Notes: generated by a model not told the origin, from the sequence alone. DNA of 14,812 bases from Angelakisella sp. (GCA_020024515.1 JAHHTR010000046.1:1-14812); one strand, 5' to 3'. Shown: positions 5,250 through 12,969, counted from the first letter of the stretch. A program made the numbers and translations.

Positions 5250-7136
5250 ATGGCTATGCAAGAATTCAAAGCAGAGTCAAAACGACTATTGGAGCTTATG
5301 ATTGGCTCAATTTACACACACAAAGAAATCTTTTTACGTGAACTTATATCAAATGCAAGCGATGCTATTGATAAAATGTACTTTAAATCACTTACTGATG
5401 ACAGTATAAAACTTTCACGTGATGATTTTGAAATTAATATAACAGTAGATAAAGATGCTCGTACTATTACTATTACAGATAACGGTATTGGTATGACAAA
5501 AGAAGAACTTGAAAATAATCTTGGTACAATAGCAAAGAGCGGTTCTTTGGCATTCAAAAACGAAAATGAACAACCAGAAGATATTAGTGTTATAGGTCAA
5601 TTTGGTGTAGGTTTCTATTCTGCATTTATGGTAGCAAAGAAAGTAACCGTTACATCAAAAGCTTTTGGTAGCAAAACAGCTTATCAGTGGACTTCCGAAG
5701 GTGTAGAGGGCTATGAAATAGAAACAGCCGAGAGAGACGAAGTTGGTACAACAATCGTTCTTTATATAAAAGATGATACTGACGAAGAAAAATACAGTGA
5801 GTATCTTGACAGTTACAGAATATCATCACTAATTAAACGTTACAGCGACTATATACATTATCCAATTAAAATGCCGGTAGAAAAGAGTCGCAAAAAAGAA
5901 GACAGCGATGAATATGAAACATATACAGAGATAGAAACTCTTAATACTATGCTTCCACTATGGAGAAAAAATAAATCCGAAATAAAAGAAGAAGAATACA
6001 AAGAGTTCTATAAAAACAAATTCTATGATTACGAAGACCCAATAGCAACAATACACACAAAGACAGAAGGCACAGCAACATACGATGCGCTGATGTTTAT
6101 ACCAACACGTGCACCATACGACTACTATACAAAAGAATTCCAAAAAGGACTTCAACTATACAGTAACGGTGTTCTTATTATGGATAAATGCAGTGATTTG
6201 TTGCCTGACTACCTTGCGTTTGTACGTGGACTTGTAGACAGTCAAGATTTGTCACTTAATATCTCACGTGAAATGTTGCAACACGACAGACAACTTACAA
6301 TTATTGCAAAAAATATAGAAAAGAAAATTCTGTCAGAACTTAAATCTATCTGTAACAATAAACGTGAAAAATATGAGACATTCTGGTCAAGTTTCGGTAG
6401 ACAAATAAAATTCGGTGCTTATGACAGTTTTGGTATGAATAAAGAGAAACTTCAAGATTTACTTTTGTTTACATCTTCTCATGAAGAAAAACTTGTTACT
6501 CTTGATGAATATATCTCTCGTATGAAACCTGACCAAAACGAGATTTACTATGTAACAGGTGAAAATATTACTCGTTGTAAGAATTTGCCACAAACAGAAT
6601 TTGTACTTGAAAAAGGCTTTGAAATATTGTATTTAACAGAAGATGTTGATGAATTCTGCATAAAAGTTCTTGATAAATACAAAGAAAAGAGATTTAAATC
6701 AATTCAAGACGGCGACTTTAATATAGATACAGAAGACGAGAAAAAAGCTACTGAAAAATTGACAGAAGAAAATAAGACTTTGCTTGAAGAGATGCAACTT
6801 GCATTGGGTGATAAGGTAAGCAGTATACGTATTTCAAACCGTTTGAAAAATCATGCTGTTTGTATAACAACAGATGGAAATATTTCACTTGAAATGGAAA
6901 AAGTACTTAACCAAATGCCACAGGATAACGCTGTTAAAGCAAAACGTGTTCTTGAAATTAATCCTAATCACAAGATATTCACTTTACTGCAAAAATTAAA
7001 TGACAATGACAAAGACAAACTAAAAGAACTTACAGATGTACTATATACACAGGCACTTATCATTGAAGGTGTAGCAATAGAAAATCCATCGGAGTATTCC
7101 GCAAAAGTATGCGACTTATTGAGTATGCTTGGCTAA
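5250..7136 (+). CDS. htpG: Hsp90-family molecular chaperone HtpG
   Basis: ATP-dependent cytosolic chaperone that works as a dimer on late-folding client proteins. At 628 residues it is the normal bacterial length. The N-terminal GHKL ATPase domain shows ELISNASDA at 31-39 (catalytic Glu31, Mg-binding Asn35), DNGIGM at 77-82 and the lid glycine motif GQFGVGF at 116-122. The middle domain includes GVLIMDKCSDLLPDYL and VDSQDLSLNISREMLQ with the conserved Arg that contacts ATP phosphate. The C-terminal dimerisation region ends ...CDLLSMLG, with no eukaryotic MEEVD tail. AAGAGGTG at 5234-5241 supports the ATG at 5250. A second ATG two codons later would also be possible. It is monocistronic, controlled by CIRCE upstream and closed by a terminator. 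The N-terminal motifs are all intact, so it should be active. Confidence 0.98.
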   Translation: MAMQEFKAESKRLLELMIGSIYTHKEIFLRELISNASDAIDKMYFKSLTDDSIKLSRDDFEINITVDKDARTITITDNGIGMTKEELENNLGTIAKSGSLAFKNENEQPEDISVIGQFGVGFYSAFMVAKKVTVTSKAFGSKTAYQWTSEGVEGYEIETAERDEVGTTIVLYIKDDTDEEKYSEYLDSYRISSLIKRYSDYIHYPIKMPVEKSRKKEDSDEYETYTEIETLNTMLPLWRKNKSEIKEEEYKEFYKNKFYDYEDPIATIHTKTEGTATYDALMFIPTRAPYDYYTKEFQKGLQLYSNGVLIMDKCSDLLPDYLAFVRGLVDSQDLSLNISREMLQHDRQLTIIAKNIEKKILSELKSICNNKREKYETFWSSFGRQIKFGAYDSFGMNKEKLQDLLLFTSSHEEKLVTLDEYISRMKPDQNEIYYVTGENITRCKNLPQTEFVLEKGFEILYLTEDVDEFCIKVLDKYKEKRFKSIQDGDFNIDTEDEKKATEKLTEENKTLLEEMQLALGDKVSSIRISNRLKNHAVCITTDGNISLEMEKVLNQMPQDNAVKAKRVLEINPNHKIFTLLQKLNDNDKDKLKELTDVLYTQALIIEGVAIENPSEYSAKVCDLLSMLG

Positions 7137-7154
7137 TTAAATAAATAATTTTTT

Positions 7155-7190
7155 ATAAAAGGTGACCGCGATAGCCACCTTTTATTTTTT
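7155..7190 (+). terminator. Terminator after htpG
   Basis: ATAAAAGGTG (7155-7164) and CACCTTTTAT (7176-7185) form a perfect 10-bp stem with an 11-base loop, and a T run (7185-7190) follows. It begins 18 bases after the htpG stop. Confidence 0.9.
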
Positions 7191-7269
7191 ATAGAGACTT
7201 TGTCCCTATAACCCTATAATTTTTTGAAAAGAATTGAGTAAAGCTTTTTGATTTATTAAAGCAAAATAT

Positions 7270-7297
7270 TTTACTTATTTTATATTAATAGTATAAT
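7270..7297 (+). promoter_or_regulatory. Possible promoter of cca
   Basis: TTTACT (7270-7275) and TATAAT (7292-7297) are separated by 16 bases. The -10 is perfect and the -35 matches four of six positions. The -10 lies inside the 38-bp palindrome, which also carries a mirror-image TATAAT on the other strand. Confidence 0.45.
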
Positions 7298-7319
7298 ATT
7301 AATATTATACTATTAATAT
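7282..7319. repeat. 38-bp perfect palindrome upstream of cca
   Basis: The sequence is symmetrical without a spacer around 7300/7301. The centre is GTATAATATT|AATATTATAC, and nine further matching pairs lie on each side. Only one G and one C occur in it. It ends 16 bases before the cca ribosome site. It may act as an operator overlapping the -10 region, as a hairpin near the 5' end of the cca mRNA, or as an upstream-terminator stem without a proper loop. Confidence 0.85.
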
Positions 7320-7347
7320 TATTTAAAATTACAGTGGGGTGATGATA

Positions 7348-8730
7348 ATGAATGCGTATGATAGTTCTTTAATACCACCTGAGGCAATAGTTATACTCAA
7401 TACTTTATATAATAACGGATATGAGGCATATCTTGTCGGTGGTTGTGTGCGTGATATGTATATGGGTAAAATTCCGCACGATTGGGATATAACAACAAAT
7501 GCAAAACCGGATGATGTTATAAAAATTTTCGGTAAAAATTATAACCTTACAGAATTGGGAAAAAAATTCGGAACAATAGCGGTAGTTATAAATAAAAATC
7601 AATATGAAATAACAACATACCGTACCGAAAGCAGTTATATAGACAGCAGACACCCAAGGGAAGTTTGCTTTGTGCAAAATTTATCGGAGGACCTTAAAAG
7701 ACGAGATTTTACAATGAATGCAATGGCATATAGTCCAAAAACAAATATAGTTGATATTTTTGACGGAATAAAGAGTATTGATACAAAAATTATAAGCTGT
7801 GTAGGTAATGCCAACCAAAGATTTACAGAAGACGCATTGCGAATACTTCGTGCTTTGCGTTTTTCCGCACAATTTAAGTTTAATATTGACAGCGAGACAA
7901 AGAAGGCAATTTTGGATAATAAAGCCATACTGAAAAATATATCAGTGGAACGCATAAATGTTGAACTTTGCAAGATACTTATGAGTAAAAACTGCGGTGC
8001 GGAAATTTTCAGAGAATTTGCGGAAGTGTTTGCTGTATTTATTCCGCAAATTAAACTTATGATAGGCTTTGAACAAAATAACAAATATCATAAATATGAT
8101 GTGTGGGAGCATACTCTACACTGTATGGAATATGAAAGCAATGTTGTAAACGACAGTGATATTACAGTAAGACTTGGAGTTTTACTGCATGATATAGGAA
8201 AGCCGAACTGCTATACAGAGGACAAAAACAAAAACGGACATTTTTGTAATCATCAACAAATATCAGCTGAAATAGCCACAGAAGTACTTAAAAACTTAAA
8301 TTTCAGTAATGATATTATTTCAAAAGTAACACAATTAATTTTATATCATGATATTGATTTTATTTGTAAGAAATCGTATATCAAACGTCTATTAAACAAA
8401 ATTGACAGTAAAAGTATAAAGAAACTATTGTTATTAAGGAAATACGACCTCTTTGGACAAAATAGAACTGATGAAGAACTTGCCGAAATTTATAATGAAA
8501 TGGATTTATTTGAAAAAATGCTTGACGAAATATTGGAAGAACAATCGTGTTTTTCACTGAAAGAATTGGCGATTAATGGCAGAGATTTAATCAGTATTGG
8601 TTTTGGAGAAAATAAAAATATAGGAAAAACCTTAAATATACTCCTTGAAATGGTTATTGATGAAAAGACAGATAACACAAAAGAAAGCTTAATAAAGATT
8701 GCAAGAGAATTAAAATATAATGACTTGTAA
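7348..8730 (+). CDS. cca: CCA tRNA nucleotidyltransferase with HD domain
   Basis: Adds or repairs the 3'-terminal CCA of tRNAs from CTP and ATP. The product is a cytosolic enzyme of the class II nucleotidyltransferase family. From the ATG at 7348 it has 460 residues. The N-terminal catalytic domain shows LVGGCVRD at 29-36 and the metal-binding DWD at 45-47. The RRDFTMNAMAY motif and the EDALRILRALRFSAQ motif follow, the latter lying before the neck/body helices. A C-terminal HD phosphohydrolase-type domain has VWEHTLHCM and GVLLHDIGKP. An upstream in-frame GTG (7339) and ATG (7342) are less likely starts because GGGGTGAT at 7336-7343 looks like the ribosome site for 7348. It probably forms its own unit behind the palindrome. 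A poly(A) polymerase of the same family is the main alternative, but the overall shape fits the Clostridial CCA enzyme. Confidence 0.92.
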   Translation: MNAYDSSLIPPEAIVILNTLYNNGYEAYLVGGCVRDMYMGKIPHDWDITTNAKPDDVIKIFGKNYNLTELGKKFGTIAVVINKNQYEITTYRTESSYIDSRHPREVCFVQNLSEDLKRRDFTMNAMAYSPKTNIVDIFDGIKSIDTKIISCVGNANQRFTEDALRILRALRFSAQFKFNIDSETKKAILDNKAILKNISVERINVELCKILMSKNCGAEIFREFAEVFAVFIPQIKLMIGFEQNNKYHKYDVWEHTLHCMEYESNVVNDSDITVRLGVLLHDIGKPNCYTEDKNKNGHFCNHQQISAEIATEVLKNLNFSNDIISKVTQLILYHDIDFICKKSYIKRLLNKIDSKSIKKLLLLRKYDLFGQNRTDEELAEIYNEMDLFEKMLDEILEEQSCFSLKELAINGRDLISIGFGENKNIGKTLNILLEMVIDEKTDNTKESLIKIARELKYNDL

Positions 8731-8773
8731 TAAAAAATCTTTGTATTTAATATTTATATAAAAAATATTGATG

Positions 8774-8782
8774 TGATATAAT
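8774..8782 (+). promoter_or_regulatory. Extended -10 promoter of the transporter/CoA-binding unit
   Basis: TGATATAAT (8774-8782) is a perfect extended -10 (TG-N-TATAAT). The 17-base-distant position has only a weak TTATAT for a -35, which extended -10 promoters tolerate. The predicted start near 8789 leaves a leader of about 90 bases before the EamA-type gene. A second -10-like TATACT at 8850-8855 lacks a convincing -35. Confidence 0.55.
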
Positions 8783-8813
8783 GTAACTGCTTTATTGCAC
8801 AATTATCTTGAAT

Positions 8814-8848
8814 TAGATTTATTTATTTTTTACAAAAAATTAAATCTA
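8814..8848 (+). repeat. A+T-only hairpin in the leader of the EamA gene
   Basis: TAGATTTA (8814-8821) pairs with TAAATCTA (8841-8848). Inside it ATTTTTT (8825-8831) pairs with AAAAAAT (8834-8840), leaving three unpaired T on the left arm. It ends 19 bases before the AAGGAG ribosome site. No T run follows, so it is not a classical terminator. It could shape leader stability or be an operator. Function unknown. Confidence 0.5.
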
Positions 8849-8877
8849 TTATACTAAATATTATTTAAGGAGTTTTT

Positions 8878-9762
8878 ATGTTTAATCAAGAAAATAAAAC
8901 GAAAGGTATTTTTTTCATACTTTGTGCGGCTCTATGTTTTGCGCTTATGAATTTATTTGTAAAACTTTCAGGCGATTTGCCACCGATACAAAAGACTTTT
9001 TTCAGAAACGGCATAGCCTTTTGGGTTGCACTGGTTATTATTTTGAAGAAGAAACCGAAAGTTCATTTTAACAAAACTATTTGTACATCACTGTTTATGC
9101 GTTCACTTTTTGGTACACTCGGTATTATATGTAATTTTTATGCAGTGGATAAACTACTGTTTGCAGATGCGACAATGCTCAATAAAATGTCACCGTTTTT
9201 TACGGTAATTTTTAGCTTTTTTATATTAAAAGAAAAAGTTAAATTCCCACAGATAATGATAATTTTGGGTGCATTTATGGGTATGCTTATAGCTATTCGT
9301 CCATCTTTCCACAATATTAATTTTATTCCGTCAGCCATTGGTTTTTTTGGAGGAGTATCGGCAGGTATTGCGTATAGTTATGTGCGTAAACTGGGAAATA
9401 ATCATGTAGACAGCAGTTTGATTATACTTTGCTTTACATCTTTTTCTTTGATTACAACCTTGCCGCTGATTATAATGAACTTTCAGCCTATGGAATTAAA
9501 AGAAGTTCTTATACTGATTGTTTCCGGATTTTTGGCAACAGGGGGACAATTTGCGGTAACAAAAGCGTATACTTATGCAAGTGCAAGAGAAATATCGGTA
9601 TATGATTATTCACAAATAGTATTTGCGGGTATATTGGGACTTATATTTTTTCAGCAAATACCGGATAAATACAGCTTACTCGGTTACAGTATAATTATAG
9701 CAATGGCAATAGTAATGTATTTATACAACAATAAATGGAGTACCAAAGCTTATTCTAAATAA
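8878..9762 (+). CDS. EamA/DMT-family permease (10-TM exporter type)
   Basis: This 294-residue inner-membrane protein is built of two EamA repeats. The first spans roughly residues 10-140 (beginning GIFFILCAALCFALMNLFVK, with the typical ADATMLNKMSPFFTVIFSFFILKEK at the repeat end). The second spans about 152-288 (GFFGGVSAGIAYSYVRKL through YDYSQIVFAGILGLIFFQQIPD). Ten hydrophobic segments can be drawn. The family belongs to the drug/metabolite transporter superfamily, whose members export amino acids, nucleosides or other small metabolites. The substrate cannot be read from this sequence. AAGGAG at 8867-8872 precedes the ATG by five bases. The following CoA-binding-fold gene is 24 bases downstream and probably co-transcribed. 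Confidence 0.88.
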   Translation: MFNQENKTKGIFFILCAALCFALMNLFVKLSGDLPPIQKTFFRNGIAFWVALVIILKKKPKVHFNKTICTSLFMRSLFGTLGIICNFYAVDKLLFADATMLNKMSPFFTVIFSFFILKEKVKFPQIMIILGAFMGMLIAIRPSFHNINFIPSAIGFFGGVSAGIAYSYVRKLGNNHVDSSLIILCFTSFSLITTLPLIIMNFQPMELKEVLILIVSGFLATGGQFAVTKAYTYASAREISVYDYSQIVFAGILGLIFFQQIPDKYSLLGYSIIIAMAIVMYLYNNKWSTKAYSK

Positions 9763-9786
9763 AGATGAAAGGAAGTATATAAATTT

Positions 9787-10146
9787 ATGGATATGCAAGA
9801 AATTATGAAACAAAAAACATTCGCTGTTTTGGGAGATACTCTAAATGAAGAAAAATATGCGTATAAAATAAAAAATGAGTTAATTGAAAATGGTTATAAA
9901 GTATATTCTGTCGGTAAAGAGCTAAGCTCTGTTAATGATATTGAAGATGATATAGACATTATAGATTTATGTATTCACCCGGTAAAAGGCTTAAAACTTA
10001 TACAAGAATGTAAAAAAGATTTTAAATGTATTGTCATACAGCCAAATGCATCTGATGAAAATCTATTAAAATATTTTGATGAGAATAATATCCCATATAT
10101 AGACGGTTGTCTGTTGGTTGGTATAAAATTATGTCACAATAAATAA
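9787..10146 (+). CDS. Small CoA-binding-fold (Rossmann) protein, YccU-like
   Basis: This 119-residue protein is close in length to single-domain members of the CoA_binding_2 (YccU-like) family. It keeps that family's order: a first strand and turn, KTFAVLGDTLNEEKYAYKI (residues ~10-28), then NELIENGYKVYSVG, then DIDIIDLCIHP, and a closing IPYIDGCLLVG like the family's 'EGCTLV' ending. The usual turn reads VVGAS; here it is VLGDT, so ligand binding may differ. CoA or a dinucleotide is the expected ligand, and the cellular role is not known. AAAGGAAG at 9768-9775 lies 11 bases before the ATG. Being the second gene after the permease suggests shared transcription, not a shown functional link. 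Family assignment is moderate because the protein is short and divergent. Confidence 0.7.
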   Translation: MDMQEIMKQKTFAVLGDTLNEEKYAYKIKNELIENGYKVYSVGKELSSVNDIEDDIDIIDLCIHPVKGLKLIQECKKDFKCIVIQPNASDENLLKYFDENNIPYIDGCLLVGIKLCHNK

Positions 10147-10168
10147 GAAAAAATAAAAATCCGCCTTA

Positions 10169-10221
10169 TTATTGAATTGCCCCAATTTGTACTGTCTGCA
10201 CAAATTGGGGCAATTCAATAA
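10169..10221. terminator. 22-bp perfect stem between convergent genes (probable bidirectional terminator)
   Basis: The arm at 10169-10190 is exactly complementary to 10200-10221, with a nine-base loop ACTGTCTGC. The arms contain ATTGCCCCAATTTGT and its complement, more G+C than the surroundings. It lies between the stops of the CoA-binding gene and hslO. Neither side has an immediate T run: AAAGAG follows on the plus strand, AATAAGGCGG on the minus. It is therefore atypical as a Rho-independent terminator and could instead be a small palindromic repeat or a 3'-end stabiliser. Confidence 0.6.
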
Positions 10222-10239
10222 AAGAGTAGTGTCAAAATT

Positions 10240-11145
10240 TTATTTATCTTCGTTTTCTGCTTTATTTTTATTTTTTTCTTCTTGTATGCTCAATAGTTCT
10301 TCTAAATCAAAGTTGTATTTCTTATTGCAGAAATGACATAATAGTTCTGCCTTTTTGTCTTCTTCCACAATATCTTTTAAATCTTCGTTTGATAAACTGT
10401 AAAGAGCTTTCTTTACCCTTTTACGTGTGCAGTCACATTTATACTCAACATTTGAAATATCAAGAAGTTGTGGATTAAATCCCTCTAAAACCCTGTCGGC
10501 AATATCTTCCGGTGTAAGTCCTTGTTCAAACATATTTGTAACAGATGTAAGAGTGTTTATGTTTTTTTCAAGTATATCAATATCACTATCCATAGCTCCG
10601 GGAAGAAGTTGAGCAATAAAACCACCTGCGGCTTTAACAGTTAAATCAGGATTTACAAGCACTCCAAGTGCACAGACAGTCGGTATTTGCTCACTATTTG
10701 CAAAGTAGCTTGTAATATCTTCGGCTATCTCACCCGATACAATGGGATTCATACCAACATAAGGCTCACCGAAACCTAAATCCTTAATAACATATAGTGT
10801 ACCATTTGTGCCGACGGCACCACGTACATCTAGTTTTCCATATTGATTTAAAGGCAGTTCAACAACAGAATTTTGCACATAACCTTTAACATTACCGTTA
10901 CTGTCTGATACGGCTATCAATGCACCCACAGGGCCATCTGCCTTTATACGAAGTGTTACACTGTTATCTTCACCTTTTAAGTTTTTACCAATAAGTGATG
11001 CAGCTGTTATAAGTCTACCCAAAGCGGCAGTTACAACTGCACTTGTTGTGTGTATTTTCTCCACATTTGCAACTATATCGGTTGTATCTGCACAGTAGCA
11101 TACAACTGAACCGTTTTCAGCTATTTTTGTTACATATTTTCCCAT
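10240..11145 (-). CDS. hslO: Redox-regulated chaperone Hsp33
   Basis: Cytosolic holdase that is activated when oxidation releases zinc from its C-terminal cysteines, protecting proteins during oxidative and heat stress. The 301 residues are the usual length. The N-terminal core begins VTKIAENGSVVCYCADTTDIV and contains the typical AALGRLITAASLIGKNLKG. The zinc-switch domain has CDC at 237-239 and CHFC at 270-273, that is C-x-C-x30-C-x2-C, so all four ligands are present. A charged Lys/Glu/Asn tail follows. A TAAGGA-type ribosome site precedes the ATG. It lies 60 bases after the methyltransferase gene, probably in the same transcription unit as yerC and that gene. No separate promoter stands out in the gap. 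It ends facing the 22-bp stem. Confidence 0.96.
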   Translation of the reverse strand: MGKYVTKIAENGSVVCYCADTTDIVANVEKIHTTSAVVTAALGRLITAASLIGKNLKGEDNSVTLRIKADGPVGALIAVSDSNGNVKGYVQNSVVELPLNQYGKLDVRGAVGTNGTLYVIKDLGFGEPYVGMNPIVSGEIAEDITSYFANSEQIPTVCALGVLVNPDLTVKAAGGFIAQLLPGAMDSDIDILEKNINTLTSVTNMFEQGLTPEDIADRVLEGFNPQLLDISNVEYKCDCTRKRVKKALYSLSNEDLKDIVEEDKKAELLCHFCNKKYNFDLEELLSIQEEKNKNKAENEDK

Positions 11146-11205
11146 ATATTCCTTACTCCATAATTATTTTAAACTTTATTAAACGGTAATTATCGCTTTA
11201 CTTAT

Positions 11206-11964
11206 TCAGTTTCTTTGTGCAACAATTACCCATCTTTCATCATTCATGTCCATAGGCTTTCCATTATAGTCACCCTGTACTTCTAACAATGAAAAATCAG
11301 CTTTATTAAGCATTGTTTCTATTTCTTTAATATCACAACTGAATTCTCTTAAAGATTGATGTGTTCTTTCATAGTTATTGTCTTTGTAGGGTGTAAAGAA
11401 GTCAAGTTCTATTTCCACCACATTTTCTTTTTCTGTATAAAAATTTTGCCATACACAATATACATCATCATAGTCATAAACAAAAACTTCATTAGAAAGT
11501 ATATTCTTATGCTTATATGGTGTATTAAAATCAAAGATTAAAAGTCCAGTCGGCTCAACAAAAAATTTAAGACGATTAAATGTCTCTTGCAACATTTCTT
11601 TATTTTCGAGATGATTAAAACTATCCTGTGTACAAAATGCAACTTCTACTGTTCCATATAAATCAAGTTCTTGCATATTTTGACACAAAAACAGTATTTG
11701 CGGTGTTGTATCTATATTTTTTTCTCTTGCAATCATCAGCATTTCATACGAGTTATCCACAGCAATTACTTCTTTGTTCATTTGGGCAAGCTCTTTTGAA
11801 AGCGTACCTGTACCACAAGCTAAGTCCAAAACCAAAGAAAAATCCTTACGATATTTTTTAGCAAGTTGACACAAACAGTTTGCACGTTCTTTGTAATCTA
11901 GGTTACTCAACAATAAATCATAGTATTTTGAAAAATTTTCGTTATATTCAGCCATTGTTGCCAT
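11206..11964 (-). CDS. Class I SAM-dependent methyltransferase, substrate unknown
   Basis: This 252-residue soluble protein has the Rossmann methyltransferase fold. Motif I is LVLDLACGTGTLSKEL (about 43-58), followed by EVIAVDNSYEMLMIAREK with the acidic residue that binds the SAM ribose. Motif IV-like EVAFCTQDSFNHL follows, and then LLIFDFNTPYKHKN. The N-terminal Y.ENFSKYYDLLLSNLDY matches a common Firmicute family of small-molecule or unassigned methyltransferases. The substrate cannot be inferred. The reading frame overlaps the end of yerC by 17 bases if it starts at 11964 or 8 bases if it starts at the second ATG (11955). The AAAGGA site is 3 bases from the first and 12 from the second, so the start is uncertain. 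Overlap implies translational coupling with yerC. hslO follows after 60 bases. Confidence 0.85.
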   Translation of the reverse strand: MATMAEYNENFSKYYDLLLSNLDYKERANCLCQLAKKYRKDFSLVLDLACGTGTLSKELAQMNKEVIAVDNSYEMLMIAREKNIDTTPQILFLCQNMQELDLYGTVEVAFCTQDSFNHLENKEMLQETFNRLKFFVEPTGLLIFDFNTPYKHKNILSNEVFVYDYDDVYCVWQNFYTEKENVVEIELDFFTPYKDNNYERTHQSLREFSCDIKEIETMLNKADFSLLEVQGDYNGKPMDMNDERWVIVAQRN

Positions 11965-12232
11965 CTATCCTTTCAAATATTTTCGGATAGCCATTTGCAC
12001 CTTTTCTCAAACTACGATTAACACGACTTATTGTTGCCGTGCTTGCTCCTGTTTCTTTTACAATGTCACTATATATACGTTTATCAATTAACATTTTCGC
12101 TACATTTATACGTTGTGACAGTGCTGAAAGCTCTGTTTCTGTACAAAGGTCTTCAAAGAAATTTTCACATTCTTCAATACTCTCCAAAGCCAAAACAGCA
12201 GTATATAATAGTTTTAGTTTATTGTTATCCAT
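11948..12232 (-). CDS. yerC: YerC/YecD-type TrpR-related DNA-binding protein
   Basis: From the ATG at 12232 the product has 94 residues and belongs to the TrpR-like YerC family of Firmicutes. It is mainly helical. LCTETELSALSQRINVAKMLID is the typical Trp-repressor-superfamily segment. The helix-turn-helix YSDIVKETGASTATISRVNRSL is well conserved, and the C-terminus includes GANGYPKIFER. It is expected to bind DNA. Whether it senses tryptophan is not established, and YerC members are not known as classical trp repressors. The open frame extends 16 codons upstream to 12280, but GAGGGAA sits ~8 bases before the ATG at 12232, and the family begins near there. It leads a probable unit with the methyltransferase and hslO. 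Confidence 0.9.
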   Translation of the reverse strand: MDNNKLKLLYTAVLALESIEECENFFEDLCTETELSALSQRINVAKMLIDKRIYSDIVKETGASTATISRVNRSLRKGANGYPKIFERIDGNNG

Positions 12233-12327
12233 AAAATATTCCCTCTTTATTGTCCATTTATTTATATGTTTTATTGTCACAAGTAAAAGTTTAACACTTT
12301 TGAGTATGAAAGCAACTAAACCAATTT

Positions 12328-12376
12328 AAAAAGCATAAATATAAACTTTTTTAGAAAAACAAATACTTATGCTTTT
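12328..12376 (-). terminator. Terminator after nrdR
   Basis: On the minus strand AAAAGCATAAGTAT (12376-12363) pairs with ATATTTATGCTTTT (12342-12329), with one mismatch and a 20-base loop, ending in a run of T. It begins within the nrdR stop codon. It separates nrdR from the yerC unit downstream. Confidence 0.75.
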
Positions 12377-12848
12377 ATTTTTTATCTTTGTTTTTATCTG
12401 TATTTTTTAGCTCATTTAATGTTGATAGAAACGAATTAATATCGTCAAATCTTCTGTATACAGAAGCAAATCTAACATATGCTACCTGGTCAATATCTTT
12501 TAATTTTTGCATACATAGCTCACCGATTTCCACTGATGTTATTTCTTTTGTGAGTGTATTTTGGAGTTGTTGCTCTATTTCGTCTGCGGCTTTTTCAAGT
12601 GTTTCCAAATCAACTACACGCTTTTCACAAGATTTAATCATACCATTAAGCATCTTGTCTTTATTAAAGCTTTCTCTTGAACCATCTTTTTTTATTACAG
12701 AAATAGGCACAGTTTCAACTACCTCGTATGTTGTAAAACGTTTTTCACAATTCGTACATTCACGACGTCTGCGTATACTTGCTTTATCGTCAGATGGTCT
12801 ACTATCAAGCACTTTACTATCAGTATATCCGCAATATGGACATTTCAT
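12375..12848 (-). CDS. nrdR: Transcriptional repressor NrdR
   Basis: Zinc-ribbon/ATP-cone repressor that senses ATP/dATP and represses ribonucleotide reductase genes through NrdR boxes. The 157 residues match the family. MKCPYC (Cys3, Cys6) and ECTNCEKRF (Cys31, Cys34) form the zinc ribbon, with RPSDDKASIRRRRE between them. The ATP-cone runs from about PISVIKKDGSRESFNKDKM (49-67) to DQVAYVRFASVYRRF. The tail is Lys/Asp-rich. GGAGG lies 7 bases before the ATG. The promoter is at 12903-12930. An inverted A+T element, ATAGT-N6-ACTAT, lies in its leader at about 12875-12890 but does not match the NrdR-box consensus. No nrd structural genes are in the window. Confidence 0.97.
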   Translation of the reverse strand: MKCPYCGYTDSKVLDSRPSDDKASIRRRRECTNCEKRFTTYEVVETVPISVIKKDGSRESFNKDKMLNGMIKSCEKRVVDLETLEKAADEIEQQLQNTLTKEITSVEIGELCMQKLKDIDQVAYVRFASVYRRFDDINSFLSTLNELKNTDKNKDKK

Positions 12849-12902
12849 ATATTTTCCTCCGAAAAAGTAAAGTTTATAGTCTATATACTATTTTACAGTA
12901 CA

Positions 12903-12930
12903 AGTATAACATATTTTTTGATTTTTTCAA
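12903..12930 (-). promoter_or_regulatory. Sigma-A promoter of nrdR
   Basis: On the minus strand TTGAAA (12930-12925) is followed after 16 bases by TATACT (12908-12903). The latter is preceded by TG-T, giving an extended -10 as well. The predicted start is near 12896, about 48 bases before the nrdR ATG. Confidence 0.8.
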
Positions 12931-12955
12931 TACATATTTCACTGTTTTTTTATGT

Positions 12956-12969
12956 TAATTTATAAATTA
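12956..12969. repeat. 14-bp perfect A+T palindrome
   Basis: TAATTTATAAATTA is its own reverse complement. It lies just upstream of the nrdR promoter in the rny-nrdR gap. Short A+T palindromes arise easily in such DNA, so significance is low. An operator role is possible. Confidence 0.4.

Noticed and set aside
7339..7347. GTG/ATG starts of cca at 7339 and 7342
   Set aside because: The GGGGTGAT ribosome-site sequence overlaps these codons and has proper spacing only to the ATG at 7348.
7635..8084. 149-codon minus-strand frame inside cca
   Set aside because: It is fully covered by the conserved catalytic domain of cca. Ser/Ile/Phe-rich composition indicates a shadow frame.
12233..12280. N-terminal extension of yerC to 12280
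   Set aside because: The extra 16 residues do not look like the family, and the ribosome site GAGGGAA points to the ATG at 12232.
12388..12870. 160-codon plus-strand frame antisense to nrdR
   Set aside because: It is Ser/Phe-rich and complementary to the conserved NrdR sequence, with no motifs.
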